Assembly (NCBI GenBank): GCA_022592445.1
Contig: JABYQR010000127.1
Location: 1-64,000, forward strand
Reading direction: 5' to 3'
Length of the DNA stretch: 64,000 nucleotides
Origin: Cytidiella melzeri
Lineage: Eukaryota > Basidiomycota > Agaricomycetes > Polyporales > Irpicaceae
This document shows positions 1 through 9,166 of the stretch, piece by piece. Position 1 is the stretch's first letter. Every line of letters begins with the position of its first letter. Both the position numbers and the translations under genes were made by a program. The notes beneath the pieces were generated by a model. That model ran no database searches. It was given only the letters and a program-made list of their open reading frames with translations, and was not told the origin of the DNA.

Positions 1-45
1 CCGCAAAACCCATCGCCGACACACCATCACCTCGAGATCGACGTA

Positions 46-3000
46 TTGAACACGAAGAAATGGTGCGACTGCAACAAATGCTCACGGATTCCCCAACATC
101 GCGACGTCGTCCGCGAACTCAAATTACTTTTCCGTGAAGGAAAATATGCGCTGTCTGCTTCTGCAACACCTTCTTCATTACCTTCTCATGAATGTCCGAC
201 CGACACTGGTATATACGCTGCCGACGTCCTGGGAGCGCTACGAGAAAAAATCGAGGATTTGGCTCTCCAAGAGGCTCTGTTGAGAGAAGATGCTATGCTC
301 CGTGCGCATTTCGCCGAATGTTTCAGTGCCGAGAGTCCCGCACTGGACGAACTTCCTACAAATGTCTTCCACCGTTTCAAGTTGCGTGACCCGGAACTCG
401 TCATCGCGAAGCGTCAATATGACTGTCCGAAGAAATATCGAGAAGTATGGAAAACACTTCTGCAAGGTCATCTCGACGCTGGTCGCCTGGTTCCGTCTTC
501 TAGTCCTTACTCGTCGCCTTGTTTCCTGATCCCTAAATCTGACCCTGCTGCGCCCCCTCGTTGGGTTAACGATTATCGACTGCTGAACGCAAACACGGTT
601 CCCGACGTGCATCCGCTTCCTAGGATTGACGACATCTTGGCTGACTGTGCGAAAGGAAAAATCTGGGCGAAGATGGACATGACAAACTCCTTCTTCCAAA
701 CACGCGTGCACCCTGATGATCAACAGTTTACAGCTGTCGCAACACCCTTTGGCTTATACGAATGGACAGTGATGCCTCAAGGATGTAGAAATGCCCCTGC
801 GACACACCAACGACGAATGTTCAACGCCTTGCGACCGTACATTGGCTCAATTTGTCATGTCTACCTGGATGATATCGTGATCTGGTCGCAGACGGTTGAG
901 GAACATCGCAAAAACGTCGCTCTTGTACTTGAAGCCTTACGGGCAAACCGTTTATTCTGTTCGCCCAAGAAAACTCAGCTCTTCTGTCTCGAACTTGACT
1001 TCTTGGGCCATCACATCTCGCAACGAGGAGTTGAGGCCGATACGAGAAAAGTGGATAGCATTCTTTCTTGGCCGACACCCAACAGCGCGACGGAAGTTCG
1101 TTCTTTCTTGGGACTTGTGCGGTACATCTCGGCTTTCCTTCCTGCCCTTGCGGAACACACTAGAGTGCTAAACGCATTGACTACTAAGGAAGCAGAGCAA
1201 GATTTTGACTGGACCACGGATCACGACGTTGCTTTTGCTGCGGTAAAAAGACTTGTTACGTCCCGGGAATGCCTTACTTCTATCGACCACAACAACCTCG
1301 GTACCAAGAAGATCTTCGTATCCTGTGATGCTAGCGACTATTGCACAGGTGCAGTCTTATCGTTCGGAGAGACTTTGGAATCAGCTCGCCCTGTTGCCTT
1401 CGAATCCCAACAACTGCATGCGGCAGAGCTGAATTACCCTACGCACGAGAAGGAATTGCTTGCCATCGTTCGTGCGCTAAAGAAATGGCGTCTTGACCTC
1501 ATTGGAGTACCTTTTCAAGTCTACACCGACCACCGAACTCTGGAGAACTTCCATAAACAGAAGCTTCTATCGCGGCGACAGGCTCGTTGGCAAGAATTCT
1601 TGGCGCAATACGACTTCGAAATTGTATATGTTGCTGGAGAGTTGAACACGCCGGCGGACTCCTTGTCTAGAAGACGCGACATCGTCTCTTCTGAAAACTG
1701 CGGTGCTATATGGGACGCCACTATTGCGCTCTGTTCGCGTCGAGATGCTGAAGTTTTGCACGTCGGCGCAACGAAGCTCGTTCTTTCTGTCGACGCGGAC
1801 TGGTTACAAAAGATTGCTAACGGATATAACGAAGACAAGTGGGTCGTGAAACTTGCTGGATTGATATGGGAGACGGCGAAGTCGGAAGCTCCGAAACATT
1901 TGTGGTCTTTAGAGGGGATCGAGGCGCTGAGTCGAGGTTTATTGGAAGGGAAGTCTCGGATGGGTATGGTGGTCAGGAATGGCTTGTTGTACGTGGGCGA
2001 TCGTTTGGTCATACCGCGCGTAAACGAATTACGGGAGCCCCTTTTTCACTTGGCTCATGATGCGCTCGGTCATTTTGGCGCAGACAAATCTTACGCGGCC
2101 TTACGCTCTGGGTACTATTGGCCACACATGCGATCCGATATTGAGGCTCTATACATCCCGTCTTGTGAGGATTGCCAACGCAACAAGTCTTTGAATCGCA
2201 AACCTACCGGTCCTTTACATCCCCTGCCAATACCGGACGGGCGTTGCACAAGTGTCGCCATGGACTTCGTTGGGCCACTTCCTGAAGACGAGGGCGCGAA
2301 TTGCATCTTGACCATGACTTGTCGCCTTGGTTCTGATTTCCGCGCGGTGCCATGCCGCATTGAGGATTTGGCGGAAGACATCGCTGCCCTGTTTTTCCGT
2401 CATTGGTATTGCGAAAACGGGTTGCCTCTCGACTTGGTCTCCGACCGCGATAAGCTCTTTGTGTCTAAGTTCTGGAGGTCCCTCTGTAAGCTTACAGGCG
2501 TGAAGCAACGAATGTCGTCAGCATACCACCCAGAGACTGATGGCTCTAGCGAGCGGTCCAATTGCACACTCATTCAGGCGCTCCGTTTCCATGTCCAGAG
2601 AAACCAAAAAGGGTGGGCTCGCGCATTACCTCTCGTGCGTTTTAATTACATGAACACGGTAAACGCGTCAACCGGTTTCTCTCCTTTTCAATTACGCCAT
2701 GGTCGCTCCCCTCGTCTGATTCCCCCAGTTTTCAACACTCCTACCGTTACGTATGAAGAAATCACCGCGACGGACATCATACGGAAGACTGAGGCGGATG
2801 TGATGGAAGCCCAAGACAATCTTTTGCTCGCCAAAGCCTTGCAAGCCGTACAAGCAGACAAGAATCGTGAACCAGAGCGGAAATATGCTGTAGGGGATCG
2901 GGTTCTTTTATCAACCTTCCATCGTCGAAGAGACTACATGCGAAAAGGAGATCACAGAGTCGCAAAATTCATGGTTCGCTACGATGGCCCCTACCGAGTC

Positions 3001-3357
3001 TTACAGGCTTGGCCTGACTCCTCTGTCTACACTCTCGAGCTGCCGGCTTCTATGGACATCTTTCCAACTTTTCACGCTTCGCTTTTGAAGCCTTTCCACG
3101 ACAATAACGACGATCTGTTCCCTTCTCGCGCACATGCAGAGCCTGGTCCGATAATCACACCTGATGGTCCCGAACATTTCGTGGAGCGCATACTTGACCG
3201 GCGCCCTCGTGGTCGCGGTTTCCAATACCTTGTGCGATGGGTCGGTTATGGCCCCGAACATGACCAATGGCTGCCTGGCGCGGAGGTTCGAGACCTCGTT
3301 CCGTTGACGGATTTCTTACAGGAAAACAACATTCCGGATGTTGGTGAAGATGTTTAA
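46..3357 (+). CDS. Ty3/gypsy polyprotein: RT, RNase H, integrase, chromodomain (5' end probably incomplete)
   Basis: The open frame runs 1103 codons without a stop, so the element may be recently active. Reverse transcriptase occupies roughly residues 130-330, with the catalytic YLDDI near residue 273. RNase H follows (about 420-545, first motif SCDASDYCTGA). The integrase zinc finger has H...H near 668 (AHDALGHFG) and CEDC near 707. The integrase core carries the DDE residues in MDFVGPLP (about 739), SDRDKLF (about 799) and TDGSSER (about 835). The last ~60 residues (ERILDRR...YLVRWVGY...WLPG) form a chromodomain, which in chromoviruses directs integration to marked chromatin. The first codons up to the RT are unlike a true N terminus, and gag/protease are not seen, so the protein probably starts upstream of the window. 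Long antisense frames inside it are shadows. Confidence 0.93.
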   Translation: MNTKKWCDCNKCSRIPQHRDVVRELKLLFREGKYALSASATPSSLPSHECPTDTGIYAADVLGALREKIEDLALQEALLREDAMLRAHFAECFSAESPALDELPTNVFHRFKLRDPELVIAKRQYDCPKKYREVWKTLLQGHLDAGRLVPSSSPYSSPCFLIPKSDPAAPPRWVNDYRLLNANTVPDVHPLPRIDDILADCAKGKIWAKMDMTNSFFQTRVHPDDQQFTAVATPFGLYEWTVMPQGCRNAPATHQRRMFNALRPYIGSICHVYLDDIVIWSQTVEEHRKNVALVLEALRANRLFCSPKKTQLFCLELDFLGHHISQRGVEADTRKVDSILSWPTPNSATEVRSFLGLVRYISAFLPALAEHTRVLNALTTKEAEQDFDWTTDHDVAFAAVKRLVTSRECLTSIDHNNLGTKKIFVSCDASDYCTGAVLSFGETLESARPVAFESQQLHAAELNYPTHEKELLAIVRALKKWRLDLIGVPFQVYTDHRTLENFHKQKLLSRRQARWQEFLAQYDFEIVYVAGELNTPADSLSRRRDIVSSENCGAIWDATIALCSRRDAEVLHVGATKLVLSVDADWLQKIANGYNEDKWVVKLAGLIWETAKSEAPKHLWSLEGIEALSRGLLEGKSRMGMVVRNGLLYVGDRLVIPRVNELREPLFHLAHDALGHFGADKSYAALRSGYYWPHMRSDIEALYIPSCEDCQRNKSLNRKPTGPLHPLPIPDGRCTSVAMDFVGPLPEDEGANCILTMTCRLGSDFRAVPCRIEDLAEDIAALFFRHWYCENGLPLDLVSDRDKLFVSKFWRSLCKLTGVKQRMSSAYHPETDGSSERSNCTLIQALRFHVQRNQKGWARALPLVRFNYMNTVNASTGFSPFQLRHGRSPRLIPPVFNTPTVTYEEITATDIIRKTEADVMEAQDNLLLAKALQAVQADKNREPERKYAVGDRVLLSTFHRRRDYMRKGDHRVAKFMVRYDGPYRVLQAWPDSSVYTLELPASMDIFPTFHASLLKPFHDNNDDLFPSRAHAEPGPIITPDGPEHFVERILDRRPRGRGFQYLVRWVGYGPEHDQWLPGAEVRDLVPLTDFLQENNIPDVGEDV

Positions 3358-3378
3358 TTCTTCAGGATGGGTGAGAGT

Positions 3379-3650
3379 GTAACCCTGCGGGTTACAACAT
3401 ACATTATTTCTTTCATAGTTTTCTTTTATTACCATTTTTGGTATACTTTCGCATTTGGACTTTTCATACTTCTTTATCTTTCCCACACTCTCGCGACACT
3501 TATATACTACGACGCCTCCTTCGAGCCATCTCAGTTTTCCCCTCCGGCTCGAAGGTATGTACCACCATCTCTTAGTTATAGCGATATCTTGTACTTATGA
3601 GTTTTCCCCTCCGGCTCGAAGAATAAATTTTGTAAAAGTTCTCTTTCCGA
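3379..3650 (+). repeat. Presumed 3' LTR of the gypsy element
   Basis: It begins with an 8-bp inverted repeat around a 3-nt loop, TGTAACCC-tgc-GGGTTACA, giving the TG start expected of an LTR. Inside are a TATA-like cttatatac (about 3499) and two direct copies of gttttcccctccggctcgaag, about 66 bp apart (3534.. and 3601..). The 3' border is not resolved because no second LTR is in the window. Confidence 0.55.
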
Positions 3651-3654
3651 GTGT

Positions 3655-3922
3655 TTCCTGCTCTGCAGCAGGTTTCCAGACTTGTTCGAATCAGGATCGA
3701 TGTACTTCCACAAATCAAGATCTTCGAAGATGATCTCCGACTGCATGGCCCATTGTACGTAGTCATTGGTCTCGCCGTCGTCATGGAGCTTCTCAAGCTT
3801 TGATTTGTAGTCTTTCGAAGATTTCTCAGTGTCAGACATGTTCGCAACAATAGGGGTGTGACGATGGTGATGATTTATACAGCAACTGGTAGGGAAGTTA
3901 CAGAGCTTCGGGGCTCGTAACC
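3655..3922 (-). mobile_element. Ty1/copia gag N-terminal remnant with tRNA-Met half-molecule-like primer site
   Basis: On the minus strand, an ATG at 3839 opens a frame reading MSDTEKSSKDYKSKLEKL, then NDYVQWAMQ and DLDLWKYID. The pattern L..(N)Y..W...(M)...L....LW is the start of copia-type gag (UBN2/DUF4219 type). It is cut off after about 60 residues where the gypsy LTR begins. Upstream, at 3911-3922, the minus strand reads GGTTACGAGCCC directly after a CA-ending stretch (tgtaaca). That differs at one base from the complement of the initiator tRNA-Met anticodon arm, used as a half-tRNA primer site by copia elements. The primer-site reading is inference; the gag similarity is moderate. Confidence 0.55.
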
Positions 3923-3930
3923 TGTTACAA

Positions 3931-4032
3931 CTGGTACAACGCGGTAAGCGATAAATTTGGTACAAATACACATGAACGACACAACTCATACCTGGTACAA
4001 CGCGGTAAGCGATAAAGCTGCGTTGTACCAGG
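3931..4032. repeat. Direct repeats and stem-loop next to the copia remnant
   Basis: A 25-bp sequence beginning ctggtacaacgcggtaag occurs at 3931-3955 and again at 3992-4016. The second copy also pairs with gcgttgtaccagg (4020-4032), giving a 13-bp perfect inverted repeat with a 16-nt loop (3991-4003 against 4020-4032). The position, abutting the presumed primer site, suggests this is LTR sequence of the copia element. The outer LTR border was not found. Confidence 0.6.
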
Positions 4033-4135
4033 TCCGACACTATATCAGGAGAACGCCTAGTCCGTTTATGTCAGCCGCCTCCTATTTCCCCTCCTCTTTC
4101 CTAATCCGCATGTTGAGGCGGGTCAGCATCTGACA

Positions 4136-4320
4136 CGAGTGGACAGCGTGCTTCCAGATGGTTTCAGTAGGAAACAATGAGGAATCAGCGACAACGTTTC
4201 CAGATCCTATTGGCTGTGATAAGTTTCGGCCAGAAACCACAGCCAATAGGATCTGGAAACGTTGTCGCTGATTCCTCATTGTTTCCTACTGAAACCATCT
4301 GGAAGCACGCTGTCCACTCG
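4136..4320. repeat. Perfect palindrome, 83-bp arms with 19-nt spacer
   Basis: Positions 4136-4218 are the exact reverse complement of 4238-4320. I compared the arms base by base and found no mismatch. The 19-nt spacer holds a further 5-bp inverted repeat (gtttc/gaaac). The arms contain the CCAAT-like agccaatagg and a ggaaacaatga motif that recurs just outside the right arm (about 4324-4336). No transposase, poly(A) or clear target duplication is visible. It could be a foldback or MITE-like element or an inverted duplication. Confidence 0.9.
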
Positions 4321-4591
4321 GGAAGGAAACAATGATGAAGTCACGTGGTAATATTGAGGTGATTTCCGGTGAGTTTCCGGCGGAAATATTTTGTTAACCG
4401 GTTTCATTATTTCCATGTTATTGGCAATGGAAACTACGGAGAATACACTTGATTGTTTCTACATGTTTATCACATTATTCCTGGAGGGAACAACACCACC
4501 GTTACGCTGTGACACTATGCGGTGTTTACACCGGACCCCGAATACCGCTATTCAAATTTCACAAAGGAAAATTATCTGTGAAAGAAAATTC

Positions 4592-7056
4592 ATGCGGCCA
4601 CAGTTGAACAATATCGAGCTCTATAAAGACCCGGCTCTTCCACCCGACCTCTTGAAACACCTCATGCCCGCCCTCAGAAACTCACTAGACATCCGCCTCG
4701 CAGAATCAGTCGTCTTCCTTCGCACAGGAGATGGAACAGGTCGCGTCAGACACGGCACACAGCCACTCGCCCCGCCGGCGATGGTTAGAGGACTGCTGAC
4801 TTTGGATATCGTCAAGCCTACAAAGATCTCTAGTATTGAAATCGAGTTTGTTGGAAAGGCGAGCTCATCGTGCCCAGAAGGTGAGCATTGTGAAGATGAA
4901 TGCTTGTTTATGACGCTGATCATCTGTTCCCAGGTTTAGGCTCTCGCGGTACGGAGGTCAGCGAGGATCGCAAGGTACACTCGCAACACTATGTTCTATT
5001 CAAGGCGGGGTCGAATGGCCACTCGGCCATGCATACGCGCACGATGTCCGTGGGACCGGGGCTTCATTTGGAACACGACGACCAGGACGATCACACGGAC
5101 GAATCGAGCGAGAACGAGCATGGCGCGGGAGACTACGAGAGAAGAGGGAGGGAACCTACGCGAGGGAGGCAAAGGGAGAGGCCGTTACCTAGACAGCTGA
5201 GTGCGGATCAGACAAACTTCCAATCCGGTTTCGTCTCGCATCGCAATGAACAGGTCCCGACGCCACCCTACTCAGACTCTCCCGCTTACTCGCGCTCTGC
5301 GACGCCTTCCGCCATGACCCCCCTTGATTCTCCGTCAATCTCGCGGCGCGTGAGCTTCGACGAAGCCTCCCCGGCAGAGTTCATCGCTGGGAATAGCACT
5401 GGCCACGCACATCCAGCGCCGTCTTACAGCTCCGATTCGAGCCGAGGTACCTTTCGGAGCACAGGCTCGCCGCATCCGCACGATGACCGAGGCCGTAGGA
5501 ACCGCACCTCTATTGGGCTATTCATGGATACAGTGAGGGAGAAGGTACGCTCAGTATCGCGCGCTGCCATCGAACCCGACACTCCTTCCCATATGCTCAC
5601 CTTGGATACAACTGTGGAGAGGGCTGCGAGCCGGGACTCGAGTAAGACAGGGCGGACGAGAGAACGGAGGGAGCATCCGGGACTGGAACGCGTGAGGGAG
5701 GTGGTTGGCATTGAATCCGAAGAGGTAGACGAAAGTGGGGTGGGGTGGAAAGAGTTCAGGAAAGGAGTGTACACATACCCGATATCGTTCGTCATACCCC
5801 CAGGCTCACCACCCTCCATGTTGTGCGAGTACGGAGCGCTAACGTGGAAGCTCAAAGCATGCGCGCACCGTCCAGGCACATTCACCTCCAAGCTCTCAGC
5901 CGGGAAGGAGGTGACCGTTGTGACATGCCCATCTGAAGACGACACGGAGGAGTCGGAGAGTATTGTCGTCGACAGACCATGGGATACACAGATGCAATAC
6001 TTCATTGTTATATCTGGCCGCAGCTTCCCAGTAGGCGCATCAATTCCGTTTAGCATAACTTTCGCGCCGTGGACGAAGATGAAGATTTTCCGACTGCAAG
6101 TTGTATTGGAAGGTACGATCTTCGCCCACGTATCAGCTTCAAAAAAATGATGACCTTGTGGTTCTTACAGAACGCGTGGATTACTACGCCGAATTCAAGA
6201 AACTGATGCGCACCGACCCTATTAAACGCGTTATCCTTCTTAATATCAAGGATCATCACAAAGATCACCCTATCCTCCCTCTCTGCTCCGACGACATTCA
6301 GGCATTTAAAGGCTCTGCGTTATACGGCAGCGCTGGTACCGAAGACGCGCTCTCTGAGACGATTGCAAACCTCATGGGTCCGGGCCCGTGGAACATCCAT
6401 AAGAACCTTCAGCTGCCAAACACATGCGATGACCTACATTTCACGAACAAGAATAAGAGAGCCAACATGACGGTCACCCACACGCTGAAGGTCATCTTCA
6501 GAGTCCAGCGTGGAGACGACGAGGAGGTAGACGCGCAGACGGGGAAGCGGAAGATGTTTGACATCGTCGTGCAAACCCCCATACACATTCTTTCGGTCAG
6601 TATACCAATTCCTGCTGAAACTCTTTCAGATATATCTTATTCTAACCTCGTTGTGAACAGTGCCTGTGCAATCCTGACTATACAGCTCTGCCACCATATT
6701 CCGAACTCCAGTATCCCGTACATGCAGTGACTTCTGTCGCCCGATGTCAATGTCCACCACGCAGGCCCGGATTACTGACTCCAGTGGAACCAACCGCTCT
6801 TCGCTCCTCGGACGCACAAACACCCACGTCTCCCCTTGGCCCCAGCCGACATCACACTACTCCGACGCAATCAGCCCATCATTCATACAACAATCACACA
6901 CGTACTGTGTCACAGGCGCACAGCGGGAGTCGAACTCCCCTGCCTCACATGGACTCTATGATACAGAGGAGTATACAGTACGAACGGCTGGTAGCCGGTT
7001 TGGAAAGTGAGCTAGGCGAAGCGCCTCCTGCGTATGAGCAGGCCACGGTTGCATAG
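4592..7056 (+). CDS. Alpha-arrestin domain protein with C-terminal PPxY motif
   Basis: Exons 4592-4880, 4934-6112, 6171-6595 and 6661-7056 join to a 762-residue protein. Introns are 53, 58 and 65 nt. Residues 1-100 give an arrestin-N strand pattern (LDIRLAESVVFLRTG, then RGLLTLDIVKPTKISSIEIEF). A long low-complexity charged and Ser-rich insert follows, and the arrestin-C part is in exons 2-4 (KGVYTYPISFVIPPG, then FPVGASIPFSITFAP, then TVTHTLKVIFRVQRG). Exon 4 holds LPPYSEL and, at the extreme C terminus, APPAYEQ, a PPxY motif. In fungi such proteins (Rod1/Rog3/Ldb19-like) recruit Rsp5-type ubiquitin ligase to plasma-membrane transporters through PPxY; that role is inferred from the family. 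The frame stays open upstream to 4391, but 4592 fits the usual N terminus. Confidence 0.9.
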
Positions 7057-7981
7057 AAATCTCGTTTCCCAGCCTAATGTCGATATCATAGCCTTGGAAT
7101 GCAAGAAATCATAGTAGAATGTAGATACAATGTATAATAGTCTTACGCTCCTAGCTATAGTGTAATATACAGAATCTGGGTACGACGCGAGAGGCTTCGC
7201 TGTAAAGTATAGGCTGGCCTCGGCGCTGCGGGGTACACGGGGTCTCTAGCATGTGAAATTATTATGAAGCTCGGCATCGTCATCGGGCAATCACAAATAG
7301 GCACAGTCGAGGTTCGGGAACCTCTCAGACGTCGTCCATGACGAGTTCTGGCGATGTTTACTTAACAAACTGGAGACTTTGTGAAGGAGAATGTGAAAAA
7401 CTTGTGAATGCTGTATGTACATGAGCGCATTTGCGCTATTATTATTATGACTTGTCAATGGTTGTACTTATCCAACTTTCACACTGCCTTGACTTTCCAG
7501 GTGCCAAGGTCCGTAGTCTAGAGTCTAGACTGCCGGCCGGATGTGTTCATCGGACCCAAGACTTGTGCGGCTTCGGACTGATTGTCGTACGGGCGAACGT
7601 TTGTCGCGATCGTGGTGTGGCTGCGTTGAGATCCGCGGAATGTGGTGGTTGATGGTCACTGTGAAACCTGAAGGAGCCCTGACCATCGCTCAAGGGCACA
7701 CGTTTTTGCAACGTATGTGTTTGCAGCTGCTGTCGTGCGGTGAGGAGAGGGAACGGGGAGCCTCCTCTTCAGATAGTGATTGGTGAAGGATCTAGCAGTT
7801 AAATAGCGAACAGTTCTAGCGAAGAAAAAGCAGAGTTGTTAGGAGCTCTGACCTAGGATAAGATAGAGGGCATACGTGGATTCGCAGGTTTCAACAGGGG
7901 TGAAGCGAGTCATCGAGATGAAATTTACAGTGAAACGGGAAGTCTCTGTTGTTACGCGTCCTGAACGTTGAACAGCAAACG
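7057..7981. other. Intergenic, no gene seen
   Basis: This lies between the converging arrestin and IMPACT-type genes and should hold both 3' ends. Short open frames (7431.., 7541..) lack any recognisable domain or splice context. Confidence 0.6.
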
Positions 7982-8807
7982 TTAATCAGCCGTCAAACGA
8001 TCCTTCGCCTTTTGGATAGAGCTTTTCACGCTTTTGATGGCTTTTTCTCTGGCTGTAACCAGACGCTTTGCTCGTGCAATGTCCTGCGCATCCATCAAAT
8101 CCTTATAGTCCGGCTTCTTCTTTGCAGGGCCTTTCTCTGTCCCAGTGAGTTGAGCTTCGTTCAGCTCTGCGAGCTCCGAACGAAGCGCGTCCAGGATGTC
8201 GTCGAGACTCAAGAGAGTGGTCACACACTCCTCCAGTTCATCCTTTACTTTAAAGGCATGGCAGACCTCTCGCGCACAAGTCTCTATATGCGCGAACCGG
8301 GCAGGGCCAAGCATCTCGCCGCCGTACCTGCCGAGCACTACGTCAGAGAATGGCGCTGTAGTCAATGGCACTGACCTCAGCTGTGCCAGTGGAACAACAC
8401 GACGGGAATGATGGAAACAGTATGACAAAAACACTTGCTCACCATCGACTCACAACAACCACCGCATCAAGGATCCCTTCCGCCTGCATCACTCTTGCAA
8501 TCTTCCCACTTCCATATTTTTCGCCATCGTCTTCGTTGCCATATCGCAGCTCGAAGTCATCAGGACCGTTGAGACCCGATGCTCCGCTTTTCAGCACCAT
8601 GCACCGCCAGGCGAACATCTCGTGTGTCGCGCGTCTCTGTCCATGGACGACGTTGCGAAGGTGAGCGACAGCTTTGCGGGCTTCATCTTCGCTCGTGGCA
8701 CGGAAAATGTTCGCGACGAAGATGGACCCTCTGTCGCGGATTTCCTGCGACGTGCAGATCGCTTGAGGCTGCGGCTTGGAGGACTGTAGGAATGCGTGCA
8801 AAGACAT
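7982..8807 (-). CDS. IMPACT/YIH1-type (UPF0029) protein
   Basis: Exons on the minus strand are 8807-8443 and 8327-7982, with a 115-nt intron, giving 236 residues. The UPF0029 fold is clear: SQEIRDRGSIFVANIF, then ATHEMFAWRC, then the junction-spanning SRWYGGEMLGPARFAHI, the family's signature. The C-terminal ~90 residues are predicted helical and charged (LDALRSELAELNEAQL; Lys-rich tail). IMPACT/Yih1 proteins bind Gcn1 and restrain the Gcn2 eIF2-alpha kinase. The N-terminal RWD domain of true Yih1 is absent here, so this is a short IMPACT-domain paralogue and its Gcn1 link is only inferred. The start at 8807 (MSLHAFLQ) fits the domain best; the frame is open to an ATG at 8918. The gene is divergent from the CSC1-type channel gene. 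Confidence 0.88.
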
Positions 8808-9166
8808 GAGTGATGTGGTCGCGCAATATGGGCAAGACTGTAAGGTGACGACCGAGACCTTGTTGAGGATCAGTTTCGAATGTGTAAACTCATCATGTTG
8901 GAAAGCAGCAAGTCGCAACGGAGAACAATGGCCATGACACTGACGCCGCGGGAACTTAACAACTTTACTTACTGGAAGTAACTAGGTCTTTAGTTATCTT
9001 TGTATGCTCGATCAGAATGGTAAACTTATCTTTGTTACCCACATCATAAGCAGGCGCCTGCCGCAGTATTGTCTGGAGAGCTGAGTCTTCCTGTCTCAGT
9101 CTCTTCCGCCGTGCGTGAACTTTCACTCCTTTCTTTTCTAACCATCACCATCTTCCATAACTCACC
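8808..9166. promoter_or_regulatory. Divergent promoter region (IMPACT-type gene / CSC1-type gene)
   Basis: These 359 bp separate two divergently transcribed genes and must hold both promoters, unless the 8918 start of the left gene is used. A pyrimidine-rich stretch (ctttcactcctttcttttct, about 9120-9139) precedes the right-hand ATG, as is common in fungal promoters and leaders. No clear TATA box is seen. Confidence 0.5.

Larger units (their letters stand above)
1..3650 (+). mobile_element. Ty3/gypsy chromovirus retrotransposon, 3' part
   Basis: This is the 3' portion of an LTR retrotransposon cut by the left window edge. It comprises the polymerase polyprotein with a C-terminal chromodomain (46..3357), followed after 21 nt by a presumed 3' LTR beginning TGTAACCC. 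Domain order RT-RNase H-integrase-chromodomain is that of Ty3/gypsy chromoviruses. Gag, protease and the 5' LTR would lie upstream of the window, so LTR identity and age cannot be judged. The 3' limit is approximate: it lies between about 3620 and 3690, where opposite-strand copia gag sequence starts. Confidence 0.85.

Noticed and set aside
1521..2012. 163-codon minus-strand frame inside the gypsy polyprotein
   Set aside because: It is antisense to conserved RNase H/integrase coding sequence and has no domain.
6920..6945. tRNA B-box-like gagtcgaactcccc
   Set aside because: It lies in the coding sequence of the arrestin gene and no cloverleaf can be formed around it.
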